Of a stretch of DNA of 64,000 nt, positions 16,043 to 24,357 are shown piece by piece. Under the pieces are notes generated by a model. The model ran no database searches. It worked only from the letters and a program-made list of their open reading frames with translations, and was not told the DNA's origin. The position numbers and the translations under genes were made by a program. The first letter of the stretch is position 1. Each line of letters begins with the position of its first letter. Origin of the DNA: Chryseobacterium cucumeris (GTDB taxonomy: Bacteria > Bacteroidota > Bacteroidia > Flavobacteriales > Weeksellaceae); contig NZ_CP068760.1 of NCBI RefSeq assembly GCF_016775705.1, positions 1,674,001-1,738,000 of the forward strand, given 5' to 3'.

Positions 16043-16207
16043 TTATGCACATAAAATATTTCCACAGCCGCCACCGCCACCGTTTCCATTAAGATAATAA
16101 CAGATGGTTGTTGGACAGCCACATGCTATACATTCACTGGCTGCGGCAGGACGGCCACCCGTAATTGTTTTTAAACTTCCTCTCGCGATTTTCTTTAAAT
16201 TTTTCAT
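16043..16207 (-). CDS. Double-glycine leader, cysteine-rich bacteriocin-like peptide
   Basis: This 54-residue peptide starts at ATG 16207; the longer frame upstream is not needed. The leader MKNLKKIARGSLKTITGG ends in Gly17-Gly18, the cleavage signature recognised by C39-peptidase ABC exporters. The predicted core is 36 residues with six cysteines (26, 29, 31, 36, 48, 53) and a run of five glycines between Cys36 and Cys48. Flavobacterial genomes carry many such short peptides, annotated as bacteriocin-like. Six cysteines could form three disulfides after export. No maturation or transport gene is adjacent, so processing would be in trans. Antimicrobial or signalling activity is inference. Confidence 0.75.
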   Translation of the reverse strand: MKNLKKIARGSLKTITGGRPAAASECIACGCPTTICYYLNGNGGGGGCGNILCA

Positions 16208-16346
16208 AATAAATAAGTTATTGGTTTGAAAGGACAAAATAGTGAAAAAATAGCAAAGCACATTTAGCACAAACTGTTAAATAGTATTAAATTTTATAAT
16301 GAATAATTTTCCCCCCATAAATCGTCTGAAAAATATTAAAACAATA

Positions 16347-16368
16347 ACCCTCGCTGTTCAGCAAGGGT
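16347..16368 (-). terminator. Terminator of putP
   Basis: On minus, ACCCTTGC and GCGAGGGT form an 8-bp stem with one G-U pair and loop TGAACA. It is followed by TTATTGTTTT. It lies 34 bp after the putP stop. Confidence 0.7.
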
Positions 16369-16401
16369 CTATTATTATTGTATCATTGAAAAGCTTCTAT
16401 A

Positions 16402-17898
16402 TTACTCCTGCATAATCTTTTGAACTTCATGAAATTCACTTTCAATCACAGGATCAGGGTTATAAGTCAATAAAGAAACGATCACATTAGTTAGTAAAGA
16501 AAGTACAAACCCAGGAATGATTTCGTACCAGTCTTTCAGCGGATGTTGCAGATAAACCCAGGCTAACACTGTAATTCCCCCTACCATCATCCCGGCAAAG
16601 CCTCCCTGCCATGTTGCCTTTTTCCATAAAAGCGACAGCAGGATCAGGGGCCCGAATGCAGAGCCAAAGCCTGCCCATGCATTTCCCACCAGATTAAGAA
16701 TACTATCCTTAGGATTAAGAGATAAAAGTACCGCAATGACAGCTACCAGTAAAACAGAAAGCCTGCTTGCTATTAATAATTGCCTTGAAGTTGCTTTTTT
16801 ATTCAGAAAAGCTTTGTAAATATCTTCTGTTAACGAGCTTGAAGTCACCAATAACTGGGAAGAAATCGTACTCATTACCGCAGCAAGAATGGCTGTAAGT
16901 AAAAATCCTGCAATAAACGGGTGGAATAATATACGGGAGAAATAGATGAAAATAGTTTCTGCTTCCGTCTTTGATCCGTCAAACTTCATCATGGTATTCA
17001 TATCGAACTTTTGCAAATAAGCGATTCCTACCAATCCTATGGCCAGAGCTCCTGCAACAGTAAATATCATCCATGTAATCCCGATGCGTCTTGCTTTGAT
17101 CAGATCTTTCGGTTTATCAATGGCCATAAAACGTACCAGAATATGCGGCTGGCCGCAGTATCCCAATCCCCATGCCAATAAAGAAACAATACTTACAGTC
17201 GTTGTTCCTCTGAACAGATCCAGATATTTTGGATTTTTTGCTTCAATCAGAGAAAACGTCTCTCCCACGCTTCCGATCTGGGTAATGGCTACAATCGGAA
17301 CGATCACCAATGCAAGCACCATGATGGTGCCCTGCACAAAATCAGTAAGACTTACGGCCAGAAAACCACCTAAAAATGTATACAGCACTACTACCAGACT
17401 TGTCAGGAGTAAGCCTGCCGTATAATCCATTCCAAAAGCTGATTCGAATAATTTTCCTCCGGATACCATTCCCGCAGAAGTGTACAGGGTAAAAAATACC
17501 AGAATGAAAATAGACGATGTAATTTTCAGGAGCTGATTTTTATTTTTGAACCTGTTTTCAAAAAATACAGGTAACGTAATGGCATTCTGTGCCACCTCGG
17601 TATAAATTCTGAGTCTTGGTGCTACAATAATATAATTGAGATAAGCACCAATGGTTAATCCTATGGCAATCCACGAACTTGAAATTCCGGACAGATACAT
17701 TGCTCCCGGAACCCCCATCAAAAGCCATCCGCTCATATCGGCTGCTCCTGCAGACAATGCTGTTACGGCAGCTCCCATTTTCCGGCCGCCAATTAAAAAT
17801 TCTTCTGAATTACTTGTTGATTTTCTATAAGAATATATGCCTATACCTATCATTAATAACAGGTACAACCCCACAGAAATCCCTTCATATACTTGCAT
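16402..17898 (-). CDS. putP: Sodium/proline symporter
   Basis: This 498-residue inner-membrane protein of the SSS family has the length and helix pattern of PutP. Diagnostic stretches are SAGAADMSGWLLMGVPGAMY in helix 2, YTFLGGFLAVSLTDFVQG near 190, and GWGLGYCGQPHILVRFMA-like sequence near 245 (seen here as AWGLGYCGQPHILVRFMA). It imports proline with Na+. No proline dehydrogenase gene is nearby. Upstream on the same strand are a probable small membrane protein and an exported peptidase, which could supply amino acids, but no shared regulation is visible. Confidence 0.9.
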   Translation of the reverse strand: MQVYEGISVGLYLLLMIGIGIYSYRKSTSNSEEFLIGGRKMGAAVTALSAGAADMSGWLLMGVPGAMYLSGISSSWIAIGLTIGAYLNYIIVAPRLRIYTEVAQNAITLPVFFENRFKNKNQLLKITSSIFILVFFTLYTSAGMVSGGKLFESAFGMDYTAGLLLTSLVVVLYTFLGGFLAVSLTDFVQGTIMVLALVIVPIVAITQIGSVGETFSLIEAKNPKYLDLFRGTTTVSIVSLLAWGLGYCGQPHILVRFMAIDKPKDLIKARRIGITWMIFTVAGALAIGLVGIAYLQKFDMNTMMKFDGSKTEAETIFIYFSRILFHPFIAGFLLTAILAAVMSTISSQLLVTSSSLTEDIYKAFLNKKATSRQLLIASRLSVLLVAVIAVLLSLNPKDSILNLVGNAWAGFGSAFGPLILLSLLWKKATWQGGFAGMMVGGITVLAWVYLQHPLKDWYEIIPGFVLSLLTNVIVSLLTYNPDPVIESEFHEVQKIMQE

Positions 17899-17960
17899 AT
17901 CATTATTTTTACGAAGCCGAATATAATGATTTTCTAATGAATGGAATTACGCAAAGCAAA

Positions 17961-18141
17961 CTAAGCTTTTACTATTGCAGCTTTTTTCGAACTCTGCCAA
18001 ACAACAAATGATAATATAAAACCGAGCCCCATAAACAGAACAGGAATATATTTACCCCAAACTTTCTGTAATACTGAAAGATCCAATAACAATCAAAAAG
18101 CAAACTATTGAAACTGTATATAAAAGCTGGTTATCGCTCAT
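17961..18141 (-). pseudogene. Small two-helix membrane protein, probably frameshifted
   Basis: Two overlapping minus frames fill the gap between the peptidase and putP. One starts at ATG 18141, 11 bp after the peptidase stop, and codes for 29 residues with a membrane helix (NQLLYTVSIVCFLIVIGSF), stopping at 18052. The other is open from 18092 to a TAG at 17961 and codes for KVWGKYIPVLFMGLGFILSF and then VVWQSSKKAAIVKA. Joined by a one-base shift near 18075 they give a plausible ~60-residue two-helix protein with a basic tail. A single-base deletion or sequencing error fits best; two independent tiny genes are the alternative. Confidence 0.4.
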
Positions 18142-18152
18142 TTGTAATCAAA

Positions 18153-19448
18153 CTATTTTTCCCTCGTTTTAAATTTTATAACCAGGTTTTCATCTTTCAG
18201 AGGGTATCCTTCTTTAGACCTGAAACTTTTATTGGTAAGTATAAATTCATATTCTTTGCCGGGCTTTACATCTACTCCCAAGACCAACGTTTTATCATTA
18301 TTTTCCATTCCTTTCACTTTGGTCATCGGCATATATTCTTTTCCTTTATCTGAAAGATTGAAAGAATAGTATCCGGGTACCATTTCCTGTGAAAAAGTAA
18401 TTTTAAGTTCTTTTATATCAGTACTTACGCTCGCAGAGCCATTTTCAGGATCTATTTTTACAACATATGGCTGTTTCTTACGATATTCTTTCAAAAGATC
18501 AGCGGTTTTTTCCTTGAAAAACTTTGATTTGCCCAGGAAATCTTCAACAGCTTTATTATCATCATAATTCAGCTCAATAATATCTTTGATGGCCTGCTTT
18601 TTATCTTTTGCATTCTGGTAGTACATTTTACTGATCACATAGCCTACATAATATCCTAAATCCGCACCCTCTCCTTTTTGTCTTCCATTATAAAACCAGT
18701 TGGGAAGATTACCGCTAAACATTTCTTTTTTAAACTGAGCTTTAATTTCAGCTTCGTGAGCCATTCCGTATGAAATATATTTCCTTTTCAAAGGTTCATT
18801 CATCACAAGTTCGGCAATCAGATCACATGATCCTTCCTTTATAGCCTGGTTTAAAACCCTGTTTTGATTTCCGCTCTGCTGGGTATGGATATATTCATGA
18901 ATATTCAGGGAAACGATATTATCCGGAGACTGATTGGCAAAAACACCCTTCAGCCATTCATCTTTAAATTCTGAGACCTCTGTTGCTTCTGTTCCGCTGG
19001 CAAGTTCTGCACCTACCAATACCATATTTCCGCTCACAGTTCCGCCAGAGTTAAGTGCCCCAATTGTAAAATACATTTCGGCATCTTTAAGTTCAGGATA
19101 CAATTGCTTCAGCCTGACAACACCAGCTTCCAACTCTTTGGTCTTGGTTTTTATTATTAAGGTATTCGGCCTTACTGAATTCCAGAATTTAGGGTATTTT
19201 TCTATGACTTTTACATATACACTATCGTTATAATCTCTGGCATCCATAAAAGCTTTTAACCCTTTTGTTGCTTTATCAGTATAGAGTCGTTTGATAAGAT
19301 CAAGCTTTCCGGAATAATCATTTGTTTTTTGAATGCTGTCATAAGCCATCCAAAAATTATCAATATCTGAAGTAAAAATCCTTGTTGATTTCTGTGAAAA
19401 AGCACTTGCAAATACAAGCAAAAGAAGAATAGTCGAAATACGCTTCAT
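18153..19448 (-). CDS. Exported zinc metallopeptidase-like protein with C-terminal Ig-like domain
   Basis: This 431-residue protein has a signal peptide (MKRISTILLLLVFASAFS). Residues 184-188 read HEYIH, an exact HExxH zinc motif, followed at about 205 by EGSCDLIAELV, whose first Glu could be the third ligand, as in gluzincins. The C-terminal ~100 residues (NGSASVSTDIKELKITFSQ onward) look like a Big_5-type Ig-like domain. The overall pattern recalls DUF2268/GldB-like putative Zn proteases of Bacteroidota. It acts outside the cytoplasm. A 15-bp palindrome overlaps its expected transcription start. Enzymatic activity is likely but the substrate is unknown. Confidence 0.75.
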   Translation of the reverse strand: MKRISTILLLLVFASAFSQKSTRIFTSDIDNFWMAYDSIQKTNDYSGKLDLIKRLYTDKATKGLKAFMDARDYNDSVYVKVIEKYPKFWNSVRPNTLIIKTKTKELEAGVVRLKQLYPELKDAEMYFTIGALNSGGTVSGNMVLVGAELASGTEATEVSEFKDEWLKGVFANQSPDNIVSLNIHEYIHTQQSGNQNRVLNQAIKEGSCDLIAELVMNEPLKRKYISYGMAHEAEIKAQFKKEMFSGNLPNWFYNGRQKGEGADLGYYVGYVISKMYYQNAKDKKQAIKDIIELNYDDNKAVEDFLGKSKFFKEKTADLLKEYRKKQPYVVKIDPENGSASVSTDIKELKITFSQEMVPGYYSFNLSDKGKEYMPMTKVKGMENNDKTLVLGVDVKPGKEYEFILTNKSFRSKEGYPLKDENLVIKFKTREK

Positions 19449-19474
19449 GGCTGTTTTTAATAAAACAATGATAC

Positions 19475-19501
19475 ATACAATTATTGTATTCTACAAATAT
19501 C
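19475..19501 (-). promoter_or_regulatory. Promoter with palindrome for the HEYIH peptidase gene
   Basis: GATATTTG on minus (19494-19501) matches TAnnTTTG in 7 of 8 bases. ATACAATTATTGTAT (19475-19489) is a perfect 15-bp palindrome sitting at the expected start site, 27 bp before the ATG. Confidence 0.45.
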
Positions 19502-19682
19502 GTTTATCGTTTGCACACAATAGAATTAAAAGAATAACAGAAACATCCTCATCATAATAACTCCAAAAAAGTAAGGTGTAAATCTGCATTTTACTCTTTA
19601 TTTATATTAATTCCAAATAATTTTAATTCTTTCCATCTTTTTATCACAAATATTTAATACTTTAGCTTAATAATTTGAACGA

Positions 19683-20564
19683 ATGGGAATAATCCTTAAA
19701 CCAATTGATATTGTAGATGACATTTCACAGGAAGATTTCCGTGAAAAATATCTAAAGCCATGTAAGCCGGTGGTAATCAGAAATATGGCAAGAAAGTGGC
19801 CCGCTTATCAGAAATGGACGATGGATTACATGAAAGAAGTAGTAGGCGATGTTGAAGTTCCCCTTTATGATAGTTCCAAAGCAGATCCTGCCGCTCCTAT
19901 CAATACTCCGACGACGAAAATGCCTTTTCGTGATTATGTTGACCTTATTCAGAAAGAGCCTACTGATCTGAGAATTTTTTTCTTTGACCCTATAAAATTT
20001 GCTCCGAAACTGTTAGACGATTATGTTCCGCCAAAGAATCTTATGGGTGGATTTTTAGATAAATATCCCAGTATGTTTTTCGGAGGCAAAGGGTCTGTGA
20101 CTTTCCTTCATTACGATATTGATATGCCGCATATTTTCCATACCCATTTCAATGGAAGAAAGCATGTTCTTCTGTTTGAATACAAATGGAAAACACGTCT
20201 GTATAAACTTCCTTATGCCACCTATGCACTGGAAGACTATGATATTGCCAATCCTGACTTTGAAAAGTTTCCTGCATTGGATGGTATTGAAGGTATTGAA
20301 TGTTTTCTGGAACACGGAGATACCTTATTTATGCCAACAGGCTGGTGGCACTGGATGAAATATCTGGACGGATCTTTCTCTATTTCCCTGCGTGCCTGGG
20401 ATAAAAGCTGGGCGGTAAAAGCACATTCTCTCTGGAATCTTGCTGTTCAGCGTAATTTTGATAACTTTATGAAAGCCCGATACAAAAAAAGGTATATGGA
20501 CTGGAAAGAAGGAAAAGCAGTAGAAAAAGCTCATATTGCTTTGAAAAAAGGACTGCCAAAATAA
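19683..20564 (+). CDS. Cupin-like (JmjC-type) 2-oxoglutarate/Fe(II) oxygenase
   Basis: This 293-residue cytosolic protein matches the cupin_8/JmjC-like family. The opening EKYLKPCKPVVIRNMARKWP is the usual N-terminal block. The metal facial triad is visible as His143-x-Asp145 (FLHYDIDMPHIF) and His223 (PTGWWHWMKY), with Lys160/His161 near a strand that would contact 2-oxoglutarate. Family members hydroxylate protein side chains or RNA. It stands alone and ends in a very strong terminator. The target is not predictable from the neighbours. Confidence 0.85.
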   Translation: MGIILKPIDIVDDISQEDFREKYLKPCKPVVIRNMARKWPAYQKWTMDYMKEVVGDVEVPLYDSSKADPAAPINTPTTKMPFRDYVDLIQKEPTDLRIFFFDPIKFAPKLLDDYVPPKNLMGGFLDKYPSMFFGGKGSVTFLHYDIDMPHIFHTHFNGRKHVLLFEYKWKTRLYKLPYATYALEDYDIANPDFEKFPALDGIEGIECFLEHGDTLFMPTGWWHWMKYLDGSFSISLRAWDKSWAVKAHSLWNLAVQRNFDNFMKARYKKRYMDWKEGKAVEKAHIALKKGLPK

Positions 20565-20567
20565 AAT

Positions 20568-20606
20568 AAAAGTGGATGATTCTGAACGAATCATCCACTT
20601 TTTTTA
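20568..20606 (+). terminator. Terminator of the cupin-like gene
   Basis: A perfect 15-bp stem (20568-20582 with 20588-20602, core GTGGATGATTC / GAATCATCCAC) with loop tgaac runs into a T-run. It starts 4 bp after the stop codon. Confidence 0.9.
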
Positions 20607-20676
20607 TTCACTTTTGAGGTGTATTGCAAAAAATAATTAAATTGCAAACGTTCCCTAAATACAAAAATACACATAC

Positions 20677-21390
20677 ATGTTTGAAAAATTAATCGATAGC
20701 TTTGAGAAGCTGTGCCTTCAGATTATTATTGAAATTTTACTGGTTCCTGTAACGATCTTCAAATTGTTTCAGGATCCGCGACGCTGTTATGACCTGTCTG
20801 TTCATGAGATGGAAAAAGAAGAGGCTGAACGTTTTCACGACTACCTATCTCCTATCAAACTATCTGTATATACCTCCGTGATTGTCTCTGTAATTTTAAT
20901 GGATTTTGGTGGTGAGCACAATATTATTTCAAAAATCAAAGGGCTCAGTATGGTAGAAAAAGCGCTCTTTATATTTTTGATGAATAATATTACTGCAGTC
21001 ATATTCACTGTTGCTTTGTTATGGTACAAAAAAGAAAAAGTGAATACAGTCACCTTCCGGACGTTATTATTTTCTTTTATTTATACAACCGTCTACACCT
21101 CTACTCCTTTTTTTATATTAATCACCTCGGCTATGTTTCTGGGACAAACTTTGAATGTAGATGCTTATATACAAAACCTGGACAAGATAAATAATTATGG
21201 AACAAGAGAATATTTGTTCTTTCTGGTTTTTCTGGTTTTTATTATCATTGGAATTATCGGGATCTTCAAGCTTTTCAAAGCTTTACACTATATCCTGAAG
21301 AATAATTTCAGCTACCATCCTTATATCGTATGGTTTTTCACCGTATTATTCTTCGTTATTCAGCTTTATTATGCCAGAGGTTTTATTTAA
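20677..21390 (+). CDS. Polytopic membrane protein of unknown function
   Basis: This 237-residue protein has about five hydrophobic helices (around 60-75, 95-118, 128-155, 180-200, 215-235). A cytoplasmic-looking acidic segment LSVHEMEKEEAERFHDYLSP sits before the first long helix. No known transporter motif is visible. It resembles loosely the Yip1-like permease-type proteins of Bacteroidota, but I do not assign it. It lies between the cupin-like gene and a TetR regulator on the same strand, without a terminator before the latter. Confidence 0.7.
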   Translation: MFEKLIDSFEKLCLQIIIEILLVPVTIFKLFQDPRRCYDLSVHEMEKEEAERFHDYLSPIKLSVYTSVIVSVILMDFGGEHNIISKIKGLSMVEKALFIFLMNNITAVIFTVALLWYKKEKVNTVTFRTLLFSFIYTTVYTSTPFFILITSAMFLGQTLNVDAYIQNLDKINNYGTREYLFFLVFLVFIIIGIIGIFKLFKALHYILKNNFSYHPYIVWFFTVLFFVIQLYYARGFI

Positions 21391-21431
21391 AATTAATGCT
21401 CTTTTTCAAACATACCGGTCTGTTTATTTTC

Positions 21432-21439
21432 TACATTTG
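21432..21439 (+). promoter_or_regulatory. -7 box of the TetR gene
   Basis: TACATTTG is an exact TAnnTTTG match, 15 bp before the ATG at 21455. No TTTG is seen at normal -33 spacing. Confidence 0.55.
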
Positions 21440-21454
21440 TAAAAATTTCACATT

Positions 21455-21991
21455 ATGCCTAAACCTCGCGAAAGAATAGTAAGCACTGCTATGGTTCTCT
21501 TCCATAGACAAGGTTATAACAATACGGGCATCAATCAAATCATTGAGGAGTCTAAAGTATCCAAGGCAAGCTTTTACCAGCATTTTAAATCTAAAGATGA
21601 TCTTTGTATAGAATTTCTCAATAAAAGATATGATTACTGGGTGTCCGAACTTGAAAAATTCACATCTGAAGCAGAAACACTGCAGGAAAAATTCCGTAAA
21701 TCCTTTGATTTTCTGATCCATATGAATGAAAGAGAAGACTTCAGGGGATGCAGCTTTCTGAATATTTTGTCGGAAATTCCTGCAGATAAGGAAGATATCC
21801 ACAAGGTAATCCGGGATCATAAAATTAAACTGAGAGAATCCTTCAATGAAGATATCCAAAACGATATGATTTCAGCCCATATCTATCTTCTTTTTGAAAG
21901 TTCAATACTGACCAGCCAGCTTTACAGATCGAATGAACTGATTGAAAAATCTAAAATAATCGTAGAGGATCTCCTGAACGACTCCCATTAA
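21455..21991 (+). CDS. TetR/AcrR family regulator
   Basis: This 178-residue protein has an N-terminal TetR DNA-binding domain (RERIVSTAMVLFHRQGYNNTG, then SKVSKASFYQHFKSKDDL) and a ligand domain of usual length. The block DFRGCSFLNILSEI is typical of the TetR_C group of NemR/AcrR-like regulators, which often sense electrophiles. It has its own -7 box. A Crp-like regulator begins 10 bp after its stop, so the two form an operon. The likely target is itself and the following NTF2-like gene; that is inference. Confidence 0.88.
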   Translation: MPKPRERIVSTAMVLFHRQGYNNTGINQIIEESKVSKASFYQHFKSKDDLCIEFLNKRYDYWVSELEKFTSEAETLQEKFRKSFDFLIHMNEREDFRGCSFLNILSEIPADKEDIHKVIRDHKIKLRESFNEDIQNDMISAHIYLLFESSILTSQLYRSNELIEKSKIIVEDLLNDSH

Positions 21992-22001
21992 TCCTTCGGC
22001 C

Positions 22002-22535
22002 ATGCACATTCCGGATCTTCATTCTTTTTTGAAAGCTGACCTTCATTTATCCACTGAAGTTACTTATCCTGCTAAAACGATCCTGCTTGAAGAAGGAAAA
22101 ATTTCTGATAAGATGTTCCTGGTAAAAAAAGGAGCATTGAGAGTATTCTTCTATCAGGACGGAAAAGAACTTACCCTGGAATTTATAACAGAAAACCAGG
22201 CTGTTTCATCGTTTGACAGCTTCCTGAATAGCAATCCCAGCGATTTTGTTATTGAAACTCTGGAATCAACCACTGTTTATGAATTACACGCTGAAACTTT
22301 TCACAGGCTCATGGAAAATGAGGAATTCCAGCACACTTTCCAGCCGCTTTTTTACAAACGTTTCAGTGAAATTAATAAACGGCTGATTTCTTTTATCAGA
22401 GATTCACCTCAGGAAAGGTATCAGCAGCTTCTCAAAAACAGACCGGAGCTTCTTCTACGCTTTCCACAGCATTATATTGCCTCTTATCTCGGAATCACAA
22501 GTGTTTCATTAAGCAGAATACGCAACCGTAGGTAA
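22002..22535 (+). CDS. Crp/Fnr family regulator
   Basis: This 177-residue protein has a cyclic-nucleotide-like beta-roll (ILLEEGKISDKMFLVKKGAL, then ITENQAVSSFDSFLNSNPSD) and a short C-terminal helix-turn-helix with SYLGITSVSLSRIRNR as recognition part. The Arg of the cAMP-binding cassette is not evident, as in many Bacteroidota proteins of this type, which bind unknown or no ligands. It lies 10 bp after the TetR gene and is translated from the same message. Two more Crp-like genes occur at 47252 and 59410. Confidence 0.87.
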   Translation: MHIPDLHSFLKADLHLSTEVTYPAKTILLEEGKISDKMFLVKKGALRVFFYQDGKELTLEFITENQAVSSFDSFLNSNPSDFVIETLESTTVYELHAETFHRLMENEEFQHTFQPLFYKRFSEINKRLISFIRDSPQERYQQLLKNRPELLLRFPQHYIASYLGITSVSLSRIRNRR

Positions 22536-22576
22536 TTTCTTTACAATTGTTATCGTTCAGTCATGAGTCAGTAAGG

Positions 22577-22584
22577 TAATTTTG
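22577..22584 (+). promoter_or_regulatory. -7 box of the NTF2-like gene
   Basis: TAATTTTG is an exact TAnnTTTG match, 18 bp before the ATG at 22603. It shows that the in-frame TTG at 22582 cannot be the start codon. Confidence 0.6.
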
Positions 22585-22602
22585 CTTCAAAATAATAAAG
22601 TT

Positions 22603-22986
22603 ATGAAGCATTTTATCCGGCAGTTATTCAACGATGTACTAGAAAATCCGGTATTTGACGAATTATTAATTGAGAAATATTTTTCAAAAGAATACATTCA
22701 GATTGTTGATCATTCTCAGCTTACTTATGATGAATTTGTTCTTCACATCAGAAAACTGAAAGAAAAAGTGGCTGAACAAAAGCTTGATATCATCAGTCAC
22801 GCTGAAAATGGGAATATCATATTTACCCACCACATAGCAAAATCCACCCTAAAAGATGGAAGTAAGGTGGTACATAAAGTATTGGCAGAATTTACCATCC
22901 GGAACCATCAGATTATACGATGTAATGAATTGACTTTGCTCGTAGAGGGAAATGCTGTTGAGAGGAATTTAGGTTCTGAAAGATAG
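22603..22986 (+). CDS. NTF2-like (SnoaL-type) protein
   Basis: This 127-residue protein starts at ATG 22603 (MKHFIRQLFNDVLENPVFDE). The longer frame begins with TTG inside the -7 box. The pattern DELLIEKYFSKEYIQIVDHS and the closing strands ITRHHIAKSTLKDG-like (here IIFTHHIAKSTLKDG) fit the SnoaL-like polyketide cyclase/NTF2 fold. It follows the TetR-Crp pair with its own promoter and is the most likely target of one of them. The function is unknown. Confidence 0.7.
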   Translation: MKHFIRQLFNDVLENPVFDELLIEKYFSKEYIQIVDHSQLTYDEFVLHIRKLKEKVAEQKLDIISHAENGNIIFTHHIAKSTLKDGSKVVHKVLAEFTIRNHQIIRCNELTLLVEGNAVERNLGSER

Positions 22987-23046
22987 AGTTTTTAATTGAT
23001 TATATGCCATTATGGAAAACCGTAAAAAGACTATCGTTTTACTGTT

Positions 23047-23054
23047 TAATTTTG
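23047..23054 (+). promoter_or_regulatory. -7 box of the DUF4236 gene
   Basis: TAATTTTG is an exact TAnnTTTG match, 25 bp before the ATG at 23080. Confidence 0.55.
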
Positions 23055-23079
23055 ACATGTAAACAATAAAACAATAATC

Positions 23080-24216
23080 ATGGCTTGGAGCTATAGAAAA
23101 AGGATCAAGGTAATTCCCGGAGTACATCTTAATTTTAGTAAAAGAGGTATATCTACTACAATAGGTGTAAAAGGTGCCAGTATTAATTTCAACAAATCCG
23201 GTACAACATTAAGTACTTCTATCCTTGGCTTTTCTAGTCGACAAAAATTATCTACTCCTAAGTCAGCATCCAAAAGCAGTTCAAAATCCCAATATCAACC
23301 AGTTTCACAGTATCCGGAAAATCCTATCAACAATTTTTATTATGACGAAAATATTTTCAGTGCTGATATTCATGAAATCACAAGTCAGAATATGCAGGGA
23401 ATTAAAGAATCTATCATTTTAGCTCATCAACAAAAAAAGGAATTAATTACTGATCTTAAAAAAACTTCAAGAACGCTCTTTTTAACAAAGACAAAAAAAA
23501 TTTTGAGCTTTGTATTTCTTTATGGTTTTGTTAATAAGAATATTCCGCAAAATTCTGATAGAGATATAAAAGCTCAAAAGCAAGCTATTGAACAGATAAA
23601 AATGATGATTGAAAAATGTTATGTTAACCTTGAAATTGATTTTGATAATGAAATTAAAAAAAAATTTGAACTGGTGCATGAAGCTTTCAAGAAACTTACA
23701 ACCTCTCACAAGATATGGGATATTACAAGTTCTCATTACCAAGACAGGGTGGCAATGCGCTCCTCAGCAAGTACAATAGTAAAGAGACGCGAAGTACATT
23801 TTGCATTGAAATCAATTCCTTATATCAAGTCAGATTACCAGGCATTATATCTGAAAAATGCAAATGGACCAGACTTTTATATCTATCCAACATTTATTGT
23901 TATGTATAACAATGAAAACAATTTTGCAATTATAGGGATTGACGAGCTTAATTTTCATCAAACCTATACGAGATTTACTGAAACATCAACTGTTCCCAGA
24001 GACTCCAAAATCATAGGCCAAACCTGGGCAAAAGTTAATAAAAATGGCAGCCGTGATAAAAGATTTAAAAGTAATTATCAAATTCCTGTCGTACGCTATG
24101 GAAACATTCGATTTTCCACTCAAACGGGTGTACTTGAAGAATATGAATTAAGCAATTATGAACTAACAGAAGAGTTTGGCAAAACTTTTAGAGAATTTCA
24201 AACCCTGTTCAGATAG
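23080..24216 (+). CDS. DUF4236 domain protein with long C-terminal extension
   Basis: This is a 378-residue protein. Residues 3-52 are a textbook DUF4236 domain: KRIKVIPGVHLNFSKRGIST, then TIGVKGASINFNKSGTTLST. A Ser/Lys/Gln-rich linker follows (55-85). About 90-200 is Lys- and Gln-rich and helical with one moderately hydrophobic segment near 145 (ILSFVFLYGFV). The C-terminal ~170 residues look globular and beta-rich (FYIYPTFIVMYNN, FAIIGIDELNFHQTYTRF). DUF4236 is found at the N-terminus of otherwise unrelated bacterial and phage proteins and has no known activity. The gene is more AT-rich than its neighbours, which could indicate transfer. No function is offered. Confidence 0.75.
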   Translation: MAWSYRKRIKVIPGVHLNFSKRGISTTIGVKGASINFNKSGTTLSTSILGFSSRQKLSTPKSASKSSSKSQYQPVSQYPENPINNFYYDENIFSADIHEITSQNMQGIKESIILAHQQKKELITDLKKTSRTLFLTKTKKILSFVFLYGFVNKNIPQNSDRDIKAQKQAIEQIKMMIEKCYVNLEIDFDNEIKKKFELVHEAFKKLTTSHKIWDITSSHYQDRVAMRSSASTIVKRREVHFALKSIPYIKSDYQALYLKNANGPDFYIYPTFIVMYNNENNFAIIGIDELNFHQTYTRFTETSTVPRDSKIIGQTWAKVNKNGSRDKRFKSNYQIPVVRYGNIRFSTQTGVLEEYELSNYELTEEFGKTFREFQTLFR

Positions 24217-24270
24217 CATTTTTTAAATTTAATAGATAAAATTTCGGATATCAGGATCTGTATATTAACA

Positions 24271-24289
24271 ATTCTTAAGATATTCTTAA
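24271..24289 (+). promoter_or_regulatory. Direct repeat with 11-bp period upstream of TonB/phytase operon
   Basis: ATTCTTAA occurs at 24271-24278 and at 24282-24289, one helical turn apart, as in PhoB-type boxes. It ends 33 bp before the -7 box at 24323. Confidence 0.4.
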
Positions 24290-24322
24290 TTTTCTCTTCA
24301 ACGCATTTACCAAACAGGCGTT

Positions 24323-24330
24323 TAATTTTG
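24323..24330 (+). promoter_or_regulatory. -7 box of the TonB receptor/phytase operon
   Basis: TAATTTTG is an exact TAnnTTTG match. The in-frame TTG at 24328 is part of this box, so translation must start downstream, at GTG 24358. Confidence 0.6.
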
Positions 24331-24357
24331 CTGTTATTTTTATCTAAAATATTAAAA

